A stretch of 25,871 bases of DNA from assembly GCA_030654555.1 (NCBI GenBank), contig JAURXG010000225.1, positions 1 to 25,871 on the forward strand, given 5' to 3'. Positions 8,286-16,134 of the stretch are shown here, piece by piece. The DNA comes from Aquabacterium sp. GTDB lineage: Bacteria > Pseudomonadota > Gammaproteobacteria > Burkholderiales > Burkholderiaceae_C. The notes beneath the pieces were generated by a model, which worked only from the letters and a program-made list of their open reading frames with translations, had not been told where the DNA came from and searched no databases. Position 1 is the first letter of the stretch. Every line of letters begins with the position of its first letter. Made by a program: the position numbers and the translations under genes.

Positions 8286-9674
8286 ATGAAACGATCCCTG
8301 GCCTCCATCGCTCGCAAGTCCCTGCACCAGGCGGTACGTTCGGCGCTGGGGCTGCTGCCGCGATCGGTGCGGTTCTCGCTCTTCCGCAGCCTGATCGATT
8401 GCGATCCCCGGCCCGATGCCCGGCTGGAGCTGAAGATCGCCGATACGCAGGACGAGCTGGAGGCGTGCTTTCGCATCCTGCACGACGCCTACGTGGCCTC
8501 GGGCTTCATGCAGCCCGACCCGTCGGGGCTGCGGATCACCATCTATCACGCCCTGCCCACCACCACCACGCTGTGTGCCAAGTGGGACGGCCGGGTGGTC
8601 GGCACGATCTCGATGATCCGCGAAGGGGTTTTCGGCTTTCCGCTGCAATCGGTGTTCAAACTCGGCCAGGTGCGCGCAAAGGCCGGCAAGGTCGCTGAAA
8701 TTTCGGCGCTGGCCATCGACCCGAAGTTCCGCAAGACCGGCGGCAAGATCCTGTTTCCGCTGATGAAGTTCATGTACGAGTACTGCCGCGAGTACTTCGA
8801 CACCCGGCACATCGTCATCGCGGTCAACCCGAACAAGATCGAGATGTACGAGTCGCTGCTGTTCTTCGAGCGGCTGCAGGCCGAAGTGGTCAACAACTAC
8901 GACTTCGCCAACGGCGCGCCCGCGGTGGGCGCCTGCCTCGACCTGCTGCACGCGCCCGAGGTGTTCCGCCAGGCCTATGCGCAGCAGCGCGACCGCAAGA
9001 ACCTGCACCGCTACTTCGTCGAGACGCGCCTGCCCAACATCCAGGCGCCGCAGCGGCGGTTCTTCACCACCAACGATCCGGTGATGACGCCGGCGATGCT
9101 GGACCACTTCTTCAACCAGCGCACCGCCGTGTTCGCCTCGCTCAGCGACCGGCAGCGCCTGCTGCTGCAGTCGATCTACGACCACGAGACCTATGCCGCG
9201 GTGCTGCCGCAACCTTCAGTCGGTGCCACGGCCGAGCTGGCGCTGCGGCGGCACCAGCGGTTTTCCATCCGCTGCCCCGCGCGGCTGCGGGTCAGGTCTT
9301 ACAACACGCAGCTCACCTTCGAGCTGCAGGTGACCGAGCTGTCGCTGCACGGCTTCCAGGCCGAATGCGCGGTGCCGCTGCCCGAGGGCACGCAGGGCCG
9401 TGTCGAGGTTGAACTGGGTCAGCACGAGACTGCCTTCGTCGACGCCACCGCCGTGCGCCGGCATGAGGCCGGTGGGCTGGTCTGCTATGGCTTTCACGTG
9501 CCGCAGCCCGATGCCGCCTGGCAGTTGTGCGTGGCGGCGCTGGACGCCGGGCGCACCCATGCCGACCTGCACGTGGCGGCCTGTCCAGCCGTGGTTCCGT
9601 CGGCGCCGCCGTCGGCCAGGCCGGCCGCGCCCGAACCCCCAAGGCCGCAGCGGCTTGCCATTGCCGTGGATTGA
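8286..9674 (+). CDS. GNAT/FeeM-like N-acyltransferase fused to a PilZ domain
   Basis: A 462-residue two-domain protein. Residues ~50-250 resemble the FeeM/PEP-CTERM-associated acyltransferase branch of the GNAT fold: 'LEACFRILHDAYVASGFM', 'VVGTISMIREG', and the acyl-donor strand-helix 'EISALAIDPKFRKTGGKIL'. Known members make N-acyl amino acids or related signals from acyl-ACP/CoA. Residues ~318-405 form a PilZ domain: the RxxxR motif is R321-x3-R325 ('RRHQR') and the second motif is E351-L-S353-L-H-G356, where the usual first residue is D or N. PilZ domains normally bind cyclic di-GMP. A Pro/Ala-rich tail closes the protein. The frame is open far upstream into the amidase, but MKRSLASIARKSL at 8286 is the first start outside it. 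The exopolysaccharide and prs genes follow directly, so a role in matrix or envelope control is likely. The acyl acceptor and product are unknown. Confidence 0.8.
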   Translation: MKRSLASIARKSLHQAVRSALGLLPRSVRFSLFRSLIDCDPRPDARLELKIADTQDELEACFRILHDAYVASGFMQPDPSGLRITIYHALPTTTTLCAKWDGRVVGTISMIREGVFGFPLQSVFKLGQVRAKAGKVAEISALAIDPKFRKTGGKILFPLMKFMYEYCREYFDTRHIVIAVNPNKIEMYESLLFFERLQAEVVNNYDFANGAPAVGACLDLLHAPEVFRQAYAQQRDRKNLHRYFVETRLPNIQAPQRRFFTTNDPVMTPAMLDHFFNQRTAVFASLSDRQRLLLQSIYDHETYAAVLPQPSVGATAELALRRHQRFSIRCPARLRVRSYNTQLTFELQVTELSLHGFQAECAVPLPEGTQGRVEVELGQHETAFVDATAVRRHEAGGLVCYGFHVPQPDAAWQLCVAALDAGRTHADLHVAACPAVVPSAPPSARPAAPEPPRPQRLAIAVD

Positions 9675-9686
9675 GTTCTCGCAGCC

Positions 9687-9700
9687 GGCGCCCGGGCGCC
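9687..9700. repeat. 14-base perfect palindrome between genes
   Basis: GGCGCCCGGGCGCC reads the same on both strands, 12 bases after the acyltransferase-PilZ stop. It could form a GC-only hairpin, but no T-run follows, so it is at best a weak terminator or pause. The rest of the 256-base gap to the sugar transferase (9675-9930) shows only the GGGAG ribosome binding site at 9918-9922. I see no convincing promoter there. Confidence 0.4.
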
Positions 9701-9930
9701 CGGTGCAACAATCAACCCGGGGCGTGACATCGGTCGCAACACCCCAGGAGGCGGGATTGCCCAAGGCGCGCAGCGCTGCTTACAGTTACAAAGTCCGGCG
9801 CCCGAGCGGCCCGGTTGACCTCGGGTGTTTGCCGAAAGCGCCGCTTGCTGTGCCGTGCGCAGACGAGTGGCCACCCGGGTTGGGGTAGGCGCGACGTTGC
9901 TCGTGCGACGATGCGTTGGGAGATTCCGGA

Positions 9931-11313
9931 ATGATCAGGCTGTTCAATCATTACTTTCACGCGTGGACGCTGCGGCGCATCTTCTTCGACTTCCTGTTGT
10001 CGTTGCTCGCGCTGGCGGGCGTCGTGCTGGCCCAGGCCGAAAGCCTGAAGTCGGCCATGCCGATGGCGGGCGCCCAGGTCTTCACCCTGGCAGCCGGCCT
10101 CTTCGTGATCAACAGCGCCTCGGGGCTTTACCAGCGCGTGCAGGACTGGTCGATGGCGGAATCGAGCGTTCGTGCTGCGCTGGCGCTGGGGTTGGCCCTG
10201 CTGCTCACCTACCAGATCTTCCGGGTGCTGCCGGTCGGTTTCGGCAATGTCGACGCGATACGCGCCTCGGCGATGCTGGTGATCGCCGCGCTGATCCTGC
10301 GTCGGGTGGTGATGGGTTACTGGGCCACCAAGTCGCGCGCGGGCGCGCGGGTGCTGATCTTCGGCTCGGGGCCTGCGGCGCAGATGGTGGGCAGCACGCT
10401 GCGCGCCGCCGACCCGCTGGCCACCATCGTCGGCTACTTCCCCGGCCCCAACGAGAAGCAGACCGCCGTGCCCGAGGCCCAGCGCCTGTCGGCCGAGCAG
10501 TCGCTCACCCAGACGGCGCATCGGCTGGGCGTGGACGAGATCATCGTGGCGTTGACCGAGCGCCGTTCGGGCAGCATGCCGCTGCGCGAACTGCTCGACT
10601 GCAAGCTCTCGGGCGTGCGGGTGTTCGACATCACCACCTACTTCGAGCGCATGCTCGGCCAGATCCGCATCGACTTCGTCAACGCCGGCTGGCTGATCTT
10701 CGGCGACGGCTTCAACCAGGGCTTCTATCGCACGGCGGTCAAGCGCATCTTCGACATCCTGTGCTCGCTGGTGCTGATCGTGCTGGCGGCGCCGGTGATG
10801 CTGGTCACCGCCATCGCCATCAAGCTGGAGAGCCCCGGCCCCATCTTCTACCGTCAGGAGCGGGTGGGCTACAACAGCAGGACCTTCAAGGTCACCAAGT
10901 TCCGCAGCATGCGCACCGATGCCGAACAGGACGGTACGCCACGGTGGGCCACGGCCAACGACAACCGGGTGACCCGGGTGGGCAACATCATCCGGCTGCT
11001 GCGCGTGGACGAGTTGCCGCAGCTCTTCAACGTGCTCAGCGGCGACATGAGCCTGGTCGGCCCGCGGCCCGAACGGCCCTTCTTCGTCGAGCAGCTCACC
11101 ACCGAGATTCCCTATTACGCGGTGCGGCACAGCCTCAAGCCCGGTGTCACCGGCTGGGCCCAGGTGCGCTACCAGTACGGCTCGACGATCGAGGATTCGC
11201 AGGAGAAGCTGCAGTACGACCTGTACTACGTGAAGAACCACAGCCTGTTCCTCGACTTCGTGATCCTGTTCGAGACGGTGGGCGTGGTGCTCACCGGCAA
11301 GGGGGCGCGCTGA
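9931..11313 (+). CDS. Polyprenyl-phosphate sugar-1-phosphate transferase, PEP-CTERM system-associated
   Basis: Inner-membrane initiating glycosyltransferase of 460 residues. It moves a sugar-1-phosphate onto undecaprenyl phosphate to start an exopolysaccharide repeat. Order: four to five N-terminal membrane segments (residues ~15-125), a Rossmann-like middle domain beginning 'ARVLIFGSGPAAQMVG', a single segment after 'KRIFDILCSLVLIV', and the catalytic bacterial sugar transferase domain. The catalytic domain shows 'PGPIFYRQERVG', 'FKVTKFRSM', 'RVDELPQL' (from residue ~358), 'GDMSLVGPRPE' and 'LKPGVTGWAQV'. This architecture matches the group annotated as the XrtA/PEP-CTERM system glycosyltransferase (TIGR03013-like). 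TTG at 9916 is in frame, but ATG at 9931 with GGGAG 8 bases upstream is the better start. prsK starts 78 bases downstream, likely in one transcript. The sugar is unknown. Confidence 0.92.
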   Translation: MIRLFNHYFHAWTLRRIFFDFLLSLLALAGVVLAQAESLKSAMPMAGAQVFTLAAGLFVINSASGLYQRVQDWSMAESSVRAALALGLALLLTYQIFRVLPVGFGNVDAIRASAMLVIAALILRRVVMGYWATKSRAGARVLIFGSGPAAQMVGSTLRAADPLATIVGYFPGPNEKQTAVPEAQRLSAEQSLTQTAHRLGVDEIIVALTERRSGSMPLRELLDCKLSGVRVFDITTYFERMLGQIRIDFVNAGWLIFGDGFNQGFYRTAVKRIFDILCSLVLIVLAAPVMLVTAIAIKLESPGPIFYRQERVGYNSRTFKVTKFRSMRTDAEQDGTPRWATANDNRVTRVGNIIRLLRVDELPQLFNVLSGDMSLVGPRPERPFFVEQLTTEIPYYAVRHSLKPGVTGWAQVRYQYGSTIEDSQEKLQYDLYYVKNHSLFLDFVILFETVGVVLTGKGAR

Positions 11314-11323
11314 ACGCCCAGGG

Positions 11324-11341
11324 CCGGGCCGGCAGGCCCGG
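11324..11341. repeat. Intercistronic 7-bp GC stem-loop
   Basis: CCGGGCC-GGCA-GGCCCGG is a perfect 7-bp stem with a 4-base loop in the 78-base gap between the sugar transferase stop and prsK. There is no T-run, so it is not an obvious terminator. It may tune mRNA stability or read-through between the two genes. Confidence 0.5.
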
Positions 11342-11391
11342 TCGACTCGACGGCGGCGCGGCCGATCGACAAGCAGGCAAGGTGACTGCCG

Positions 11392-13545
11392 GTGTGGGCT
11401 GATCTCGGCGACTGGGCCGCGGGTCTGGCGGACGGTCTGGCGTTTTCCGATCTGGCCTCGGCCGGCTTGTTGTTGGTGGCCCTGCTGCACGCGGGCTACG
11501 CCGTCTACCTGCTGCGCGGCGGCCTGCTGCGTGCACCGGCCGACCGAGCGGCCCAGGCCTTCTTCCTGGCCGTGCTGGTCACGGCGGTGTGGGGTCTGGC
11601 GGGCTGGGTCGACCAGGGCTCGACCAAGCGGTTGACCTGGCACCTGGCCCTGCTGTTCGACCAGTTGCGCTACGGCGCCTGGGTCTACTTCCTGGTGCTG
11701 TTGCTGCGGCCGATGGTCAGCACGCTCGCAACGCGGCGTGCCCACCTCGGGCAGGCGCTGTTGATCGGCCTGTTGCTGGTGGGGCTGGCGGCCAACCTGG
11801 TCGAAGGCCTGCTGCCCGAACGCTTCGGCGTGTTGCCATGGCTGCTGGTGGCCAGCCAGCTGGGTGCAGCCGTGCTGGGCCTGCTGCTGGTCGAGCAGTT
11901 CTTCCGCAACCAGCTCGACCCCACGCGCTGGTCGGCCAAGCCGCTGAGCATGGCCTTGGGCGGGCTGTTCCTGTTCGACGTCTACCTGTTCTCGCAGGCA
12001 CTGATGTTCGGCGGCTTCGATGCCGACGTGCTGGCCGCGCGGGCGCTGGTGCATGCCTGCACGATGCCGTTGCTGCTGGTCGCCTCGCGCCGGCATGCGC
12101 GCTGGCTGGCCAAGATGCAGGTGTCCAAGACCGCGGCGTTCTACTCGGCCTCGCTGCTGTTGATCGGCGGCTACCTGCTGTTCATCGCCGGCGCCGGCTA
12201 CTACGTGCGCTTCTTCGGCGGCAGCTGGGGCGGCGCCCTGCAGGTCGTGCTGCTGTTTGCGGCGCTGGTGCTGCTGGTGCTGCTGGTGCTGTCGGGCGCG
12301 ATGCGTGCGCGCCTGCGTGTCTTCCTCGGCAAGAACTTCTTCAGCTACCGCTACGACTACCGGCTGGAGTGGTTGCGCTTCACCGCGATGCTGTCGAGCC
12401 AGAGCACGCCGCAGGAGGTGGGTGGCCTGGTCGTGCGCGGGCTGGCCGACATGGTGGAGAGCAACGGCGGTGGCCTGTGGTTCAAGGCCCTGGGCGATGA
12501 CCAGTACGTGCAATCGGCGGCCTGGAACCTGCCCGAGACGGGGGTGCGCGAGCCGCTCGATTCACCCTTCTGCAAGCTGATGCGCGAGCGGGAGTGGATC
12601 CTGGACCTCAACGCGGCACGTGCCCGAACCGGCCCGGCGGCCGAATCTGAAGCCATGCCCGGCTGGCTGGGCCACCTCGAGGGCGCCTGGTTGGCCATGC
12701 CGCTGCTGGTGGGCAACGAGATGCTCGGCTTCGTCGTGCTGAACCAGCCGCGCACCCCGGTGGAACTGGACTGGGAAGTGCGGGATCTGCTGAAGACCGC
12801 CGCGCGCCAGGCGGCCGGCTTCCTGGCCCAGATGCACGCCACCGAAGCGCTGCTCGAAGCGCGCAAGTTCGACGCCTTCAACCGTATGTCGGCCTTCGTG
12901 GTGCACGACCTGAAGAACATCATCACCCAGCTCTCGCTGATGCTGAAGAACGCCGAACGCCACCGCGACAACCCCGAGTTCCAGCAGGACATGCTGCTGA
13001 CGGTGGAGAGCTCGCTCGACAAGATGCGGCAGATGATGGTGCAGCTGCGCGAAGGCCAGAAGCCGGCCGGCGTGGCCTCGGGCGTGGACCTGGTGCCGGT
13101 GCTGCAGCGCATCCAGGCTGCGGCACGCCAGCGCGGCCGGCAGGTCGACCTGGACCTGATCGACCGCATCGCCACCCGCGGCCACGAGGACCGGCTCGAG
13201 CGGGTGATCGGCCATGTTGTGCAGAATGCCCTGGATGCCACGCCAAGCACCGGTCGCGTCTGCGTCACACTGCAGCAGATGTCCGGTCGCGCCAAGGTGG
13301 TGGTCAACGACACCGGCGCGGGCATGAGCCCCGAGTTCATCCAGACGCGGTTGTTTCGCCCGTTCAATTCGACCAAGAGCAGTGGCATGGGCATCGGTTC
13401 GTACGAGAGTTTTCAGTACCTCAAGGAATTGGGCGGGAGCATCGACGTGAAAAGTGAAGTGGGCCAAGGGTCGGAGATCACCCTGCTGATGCCCCTGTTC
13501 GATCAACGCACGGGTACCGACCTTCGCCCGGCGGAGGCTGCATGA
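11392..13545 (+). CDS. prsK: XrtA/PEP-CTERM system sensor histidine kinase PrsK
   Basis: Membrane sensor kinase of 717 residues that phosphorylates PrsR. The N-terminal ~300 residues contain roughly eight to ten hydrophobic segments, the last around 'VVLLFAALVLLVLLVL'. A GAF-like domain covers ~334-480. The kinase core has the H-box 'HDLKN' with His505, the N-box with Asn612 ('QNALDAT'), the G1 box DTGAGM from Asp640, 'LFRPFNSTKSSGMGIGSYES' as the F/G2 region, and a final 'GQGSEITLLMPL'. The whole layout matches the PrsK family (TIGR02916). The start is GTG at 11392, with AAGG 9 bases upstream and no earlier plausible ATG. The stop overlaps the prsR start as ATGA, so kinase and regulator are coupled. 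The signal sensed by the membrane region is unknown. Confidence 0.94.
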   Translation: MWADLGDWAAGLADGLAFSDLASAGLLLVALLHAGYAVYLLRGGLLRAPADRAAQAFFLAVLVTAVWGLAGWVDQGSTKRLTWHLALLFDQLRYGAWVYFLVLLLRPMVSTLATRRAHLGQALLIGLLLVGLAANLVEGLLPERFGVLPWLLVASQLGAAVLGLLLVEQFFRNQLDPTRWSAKPLSMALGGLFLFDVYLFSQALMFGGFDADVLAARALVHACTMPLLLVASRRHARWLAKMQVSKTAAFYSASLLLIGGYLLFIAGAGYYVRFFGGSWGGALQVVLLFAALVLLVLLVLSGAMRARLRVFLGKNFFSYRYDYRLEWLRFTAMLSSQSTPQEVGGLVVRGLADMVESNGGGLWFKALGDDQYVQSAAWNLPETGVREPLDSPFCKLMREREWILDLNAARARTGPAAESEAMPGWLGHLEGAWLAMPLLVGNEMLGFVVLNQPRTPVELDWEVRDLLKTAARQAAGFLAQMHATEALLEARKFDAFNRMSAFVVHDLKNIITQLSLMLKNAERHRDNPEFQQDMLLTVESSLDKMRQMMVQLREGQKPAGVASGVDLVPVLQRIQAAARQRGRQVDLDLIDRIATRGHEDRLERVIGHVVQNALDATPSTGRVCVTLQQMSGRAKVVVNDTGAGMSPEFIQTRLFRPFNSTKSSGMGIGSYESFQYLKELGGSIDVKSEVGQGSEITLLMPLFDQRTGTDLRPAEAA

Positions 13546-14930
13546 GCGCCGCCGGCCCGTCGTCGCCGCTGTTGATCGTCGAGGACGACCTGGCACTGCA
13601 GAAGCAGATCAAGTGGAGCCTCGACCGCTTCGACTGCGTGACCGCCAGCGACCGCGAGTCGGCGCTGGTGCAGTTCAGGCGGCACCAGCCAGCCGTGGTG
13701 ACGATGGACCTCGGCCTGCCGCCGGATCCGGATTCGACCAGCGAGGGCTTCAAGCTGCTGGGCCAACTGCTCGATCTGGACCCCAACATCAAGGTCATCG
13801 TGCTGACCGGCCAGAACGACCAGGCCAATGCCTTGCGGGCGGTGGCGATGGGGGCTTACGACTTCTTTGCCAAGCCGTTCGAGCCCGAATTGCTGGGTCT
13901 GACGATTGATCGGGCGTACCGGCTGGCTGAACTCCAGGCCGAAAATCGGCGCTTGCAGGCCATGCATCAACCCGACGCGCTGAGCGGCTTAGTCACCCGC
14001 GATCCTGAAATGCTCAAGGTGTGCCGAATGATCGAAAAGGTGGCGTCCAGTGACGCCACGGTGCTGCTGCTGGGCGAAAGCGGCACCGGCAAGGAGGTAT
14101 TGGCGCAGGGCCTGCATCAAGCCTCGAAGCGCACAGGCAAGTTCGTGGCCATCAATTGCGCGGCCATTCCGGAGGCCCTGCTCGAAAGCGAGCTCTTTGG
14201 CTACGAGCGAGGCGCCTTCACCGGTGCTACGAAGACGACGTTGGGCAAGATCGAAACTGCCCATGGCGGCACGCTGATGCTCGACGAAATCGGTGATCTA
14301 CCGCATCCGCTGCAGGCCAAGCTGTTGCGGTTCCTGCAGGAACGCAAGATCGAGCGCATCGGTGGTCGACAGGAGATTCCAGTCGATGTTCGGGTCGTCT
14401 GCGCAACCCATCAGAACTTGCAGTCGCTGATCAGCGAACAGCGTTTCCGTGAGGACTTGTACTACCGATTGGCCGAGATCGTCGTCAACATTCCGCCACT
14501 GCGCGATCGCCAGGGAGATGCTGTGCTCTTGGCGCATGCCTACCTGCGGCGGTTTGCAGCCGACCAGCGCCGAGGCAACCTCGCCTTCACGGAGGATGCT
14601 TTGTCGGCCATCGAGTCCTACCGCTGGCCTGGCAACGTGCGCGAGTTGCTCAACATCGTCAAGCGGGCGGTCATCTTGGCCGACGGCGGGCGCGTCAGCG
14701 CGTCGGACATCGGTCTGACGGCGGTGACTGAAGGATCCCACCTTGACGATGCAGCCAACCAGTGGGATCTGCGTCGTGTTCGCGAGGCCGCTGAACGAGC
14801 GGCTGTGCTCGCAGCACTTTCAAGGGCGGCGGGCAACATCGCCAAGGCGTCAGAGCTGCTGGGCATCAGTCGGCCAACCTTGTATGACCTGATCAATCGT
14901 TTGTCGATCAAGCAACAAGTGGATTCCTGA
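13542..14930 (+). CDS. prsR: XrtA/PEP-CTERM system response regulator PrsR (sigma-54 activator)
   Basis: NtrC-type regulator of 462 residues that activates RpoN-dependent promoters when phosphorylated by PrsK. Receiver domain at residues 1-130 with phospho-acceptor Asp56 ('TMDLGLPPDPD'). AAA+ domain with Walker A GESGTGKE at 178-185, the sigma-54 contact loop GAFTGA at 224-229 (intact), and Walker B 'GGTLMLDEIGDL'. C-terminal Fis-type helix-turn-helix 'NIAKASELLGISRPTLYDLI'. It corresponds to TIGR02915. The linker after the receiver (from ~13.9 kb) marks a visible relaxation of third-position G/C bias that continues to the right end of the window. The gene converges on the PEP-CTERM gene across a shared hairpin terminator, and its likely target promoter lies just upstream of that gene. 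Confidence 0.95.
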   Translation: MSAAGPSSPLLIVEDDLALQKQIKWSLDRFDCVTASDRESALVQFRRHQPAVVTMDLGLPPDPDSTSEGFKLLGQLLDLDPNIKVIVLTGQNDQANALRAVAMGAYDFFAKPFEPELLGLTIDRAYRLAELQAENRRLQAMHQPDALSGLVTRDPEMLKVCRMIEKVASSDATVLLLGESGTGKEVLAQGLHQASKRTGKFVAINCAAIPEALLESELFGYERGAFTGATKTTLGKIETAHGGTLMLDEIGDLPHPLQAKLLRFLQERKIERIGGRQEIPVDVRVVCATHQNLQSLISEQRFREDLYYRLAEIVVNIPPLRDRQGDAVLLAHAYLRRFAADQRRGNLAFTEDALSAIESYRWPGNVRELLNIVKRAVILADGGRVSASDIGLTAVTEGSHLDDAANQWDLRRVREAAERAAVLAALSRAAGNIAKASELLGISRPTLYDLINRLSIKQQVDS

Positions 14931-14960
14931 TCGGCATTGCGCCCTGCACGGCAGACCAAG

Positions 14961-14992
14961 AAAAATGGCACCGCAATGCGGTGCCATTTTTT
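14961..14992. terminator. Bidirectional rho-independent terminator
   Basis: A ~14-bp stem with a 3-base loop: arm 'aaaaatggcaccgc' at 14961-14974, loop AAT, and complementary arm 14978-14991. It is flanked by an A-run on the left and a T-run on the right, so it works in both directions. It sits 30 bases after the prsR stop and about 50 bases after the stop of the convergent PEP-CTERM gene, and would end both transcripts. Confidence 0.92.
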
Positions 14993-15040
14993 CCTGCCAG
15001 CAAACCGGTCGGAACCGGTTCGCCATTCGGACCAACCAGC

Positions 15041-15916
15041 TTAGGCGGCCTTGCGGCGGCGGCTGACCAGACCCAGCGCAGCCAGAGCCAGACCCGTCAG
15101 GGCCAGCCCGGTGGGCTCGGGAATCGGCTTCGCGAAGTCGGCGCTCAGTTCGCCGCTCAGGGTGCGGGTTGCCGAACCGGTGGTGACCGCTTCAGCAGCC
15201 AGGCCGGCGAGCGTGGCCACATCTTGCGCGTTGATATCGCCATCGCTGTGGATGTTGACGTAGAAGTCAGCCGGGGCGGTGAAGAAGGTCTTGCCCGATT
15301 GGGTTCCCGCTGCGAGCGGCTTCAGGTCGGTGTTGGTCAGCGCAAAGTCCTTGAAATAGAAGTTGAACGCAGCGGGAACGATCAGGTCGACCGCACCATT
15401 GAGCGCCAGCGCCGGGGCAGAACCCAACTTGTAGTCATCGCTGTTGCCAGCCCAGGTAATGGCCGAGTTTGCCGTCGGACCAAACGTGAACGTCGTCGGC
15501 GAGGCGTCAGCGAGGCTCACACCAGCGTCGATAAAGAGGTCGATGCTCGCGGACGTGGCCAGGAATGACGTTGAGCTTGCGACACCGCTGGCTTCAAGCA
15601 CTGCGTAGAGCGTGTAAGTGCTGTTGATGCCGGTGTTGTTGACGTTGGTACCTGCCAGCGTGAAGCCGGTGAAGGTGGCCACCACCTTCGAGGTGAACGC
15701 GCCGGTATTGTCGACGGTAACGATCTCGTCGTAAGCGCCGGTCAGCTTGTCAGCAGTGAACGACGGCAGAATCGTGATGCCGGACAGCAACCCAGTTGCG
15801 CCCGGAATGGATCCGGTCGAGACAGTGAACTGCGGCAGCGACACGGCAGCAGTCGCCGCGACCGGCGCCAGGATAGCGCCAGCGGCGAGCAGGGAGGCGA
15901 TCAGGTTGAGTTTCAT
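15041..15916 (-). CDS. Secreted PEP-CTERM sorting-domain protein, possibly of the flocculation-associated PepA type
   Basis: A 291-residue exported protein expected to be recognised, cleaved and anchored or released by exosortase A. The signal peptide is MKLNLIASLLAAGAILAPVA with cleavage near 'ATA/AVS'. The mature region is Thr/Ser/Asn/Gly/Ala-rich with little charge, typical of matrix proteins. The C-terminal 27 residues (265-291) are a complete sorting tail: motif IPEP (PEP box), a hydrophobic span LALTGLALAALGLV, and the basic end SRRRKAA. The segment 'SFTADKLTGAYDEIVTVDNT' near residue 52 resembles what I recall of floc-forming PepA proteins of Zoogloea and Aquincola, but this was not searched. 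AGGA lies 7 bases before the ATG. A sigma-54 promoter lies upstream and the gene faces prsR, so PrsK/PrsR control is likely. The name pepA is withheld because it is also used for an aminopeptidase. Confidence 0.92.
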   Translation of the reverse strand: MKLNLIASLLAAGAILAPVAATAAVSLPQFTVSTGSIPGATGLLSGITILPSFTADKLTGAYDEIVTVDNTGAFTSKVVATFTGFTLAGTNVNNTGINSTYTLYAVLEASGVASSTSFLATSASIDLFIDAGVSLADASPTTFTFGPTANSAITWAGNSDDYKLGSAPALALNGAVDLIVPAAFNFYFKDFALTNTDLKPLAAGTQSGKTFFTAPADFYVNIHSDGDINAQDVATLAGLAAEAVTTGSATRTLSGELSADFAKPIPEPTGLALTGLALAALGLVSRRRKAA

Positions 15917-15963
15917 GGTGTGGTCCTAGTTGCGGGTGGGGCGGTTGCCTTACGACTCAATAA

Positions 15964-15980
15964 AGCACGTGGCATGCCAG
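15964..15980 (-). promoter_or_regulatory. Sigma-54 (-24/-12) promoter for the PEP-CTERM gene
   Basis: On the minus strand the sequence CTGGCATGCCACGTGCT matches the sigma-54 consensus YTGGCACGRNNNTTGCW at the key positions. The -24 GG (15978-15977) and -12 GC (15966-15965) are present with exact 12-base register; the -24 box differs only as TGGCAT and the -12 box reads GTGCT. Transcription would begin near 15953, giving a ~37-base leader that carries the AGGA ribosome binding site. Published work on floc-forming betaproteobacteria places such genes under PrsK/PrsR/RpoN, consistent with the prsKR operon next door. Confidence 0.75.
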
Positions 15981-16119
15981 GCTCTGATCCCCCAATGAAA
16001 TCAACCACTTGGATCGGCTCTTGGTCATCGGGCGTTGATCGGTGTAAGAGTTTCCGACGCATTGGGTTGTCGCCGGAGGCCGCGCCCACCTCGCTCGGTG
16101 CGCCTCAGGGCCATGAGCG

Positions 16120-16134
16120 AACCGCAGGGCGGTT
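16120..16134. promoter_or_regulatory. Inverted repeat, candidate activator (PrsR) binding site
   Basis: AACCGC-AGG-GCGGTT is a perfect 6+6 inverted repeat centred ~174 bases upstream of the predicted PEP-CTERM transcription start, where a Fis-type HTH dimer of an NtrC-like protein commonly binds. A second repeat, GTGCG-gaacat-CGCAC, follows at 16143-16158. The assignment to PrsR is inference from distance and symmetry only. Confidence 0.35.

Noticed and set aside
9712..12513. 933-codon open frame on the minus strand opposite the sugar transferase and prsK
   Set aside because: Low-complexity Gln/His/Arg composition and complete overlap with two well-supported genes on the other strand.
14964..14980. 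TGGCAC followed by GC resembling a sigma-54 promoter within the terminator
   Set aside because: The motif is part of the palindromic terminator stem on both strands, the -12 spacing is wrong, and it lies between two converging gene ends.
15051..15929. Short plus-strand frames opposite the PEP-CTERM gene
   Set aside because: No domains or ribosome binding sites; the minus-strand protein has a signal peptide and a full sorting tail.
16010..16025. TGGATC-N5-TTGG as a sigma-54 promoter toward prsT
   Set aside because: The -12 GC is missing (GG instead), the -24 box is imperfect, and the gene is more than 300 bases away.
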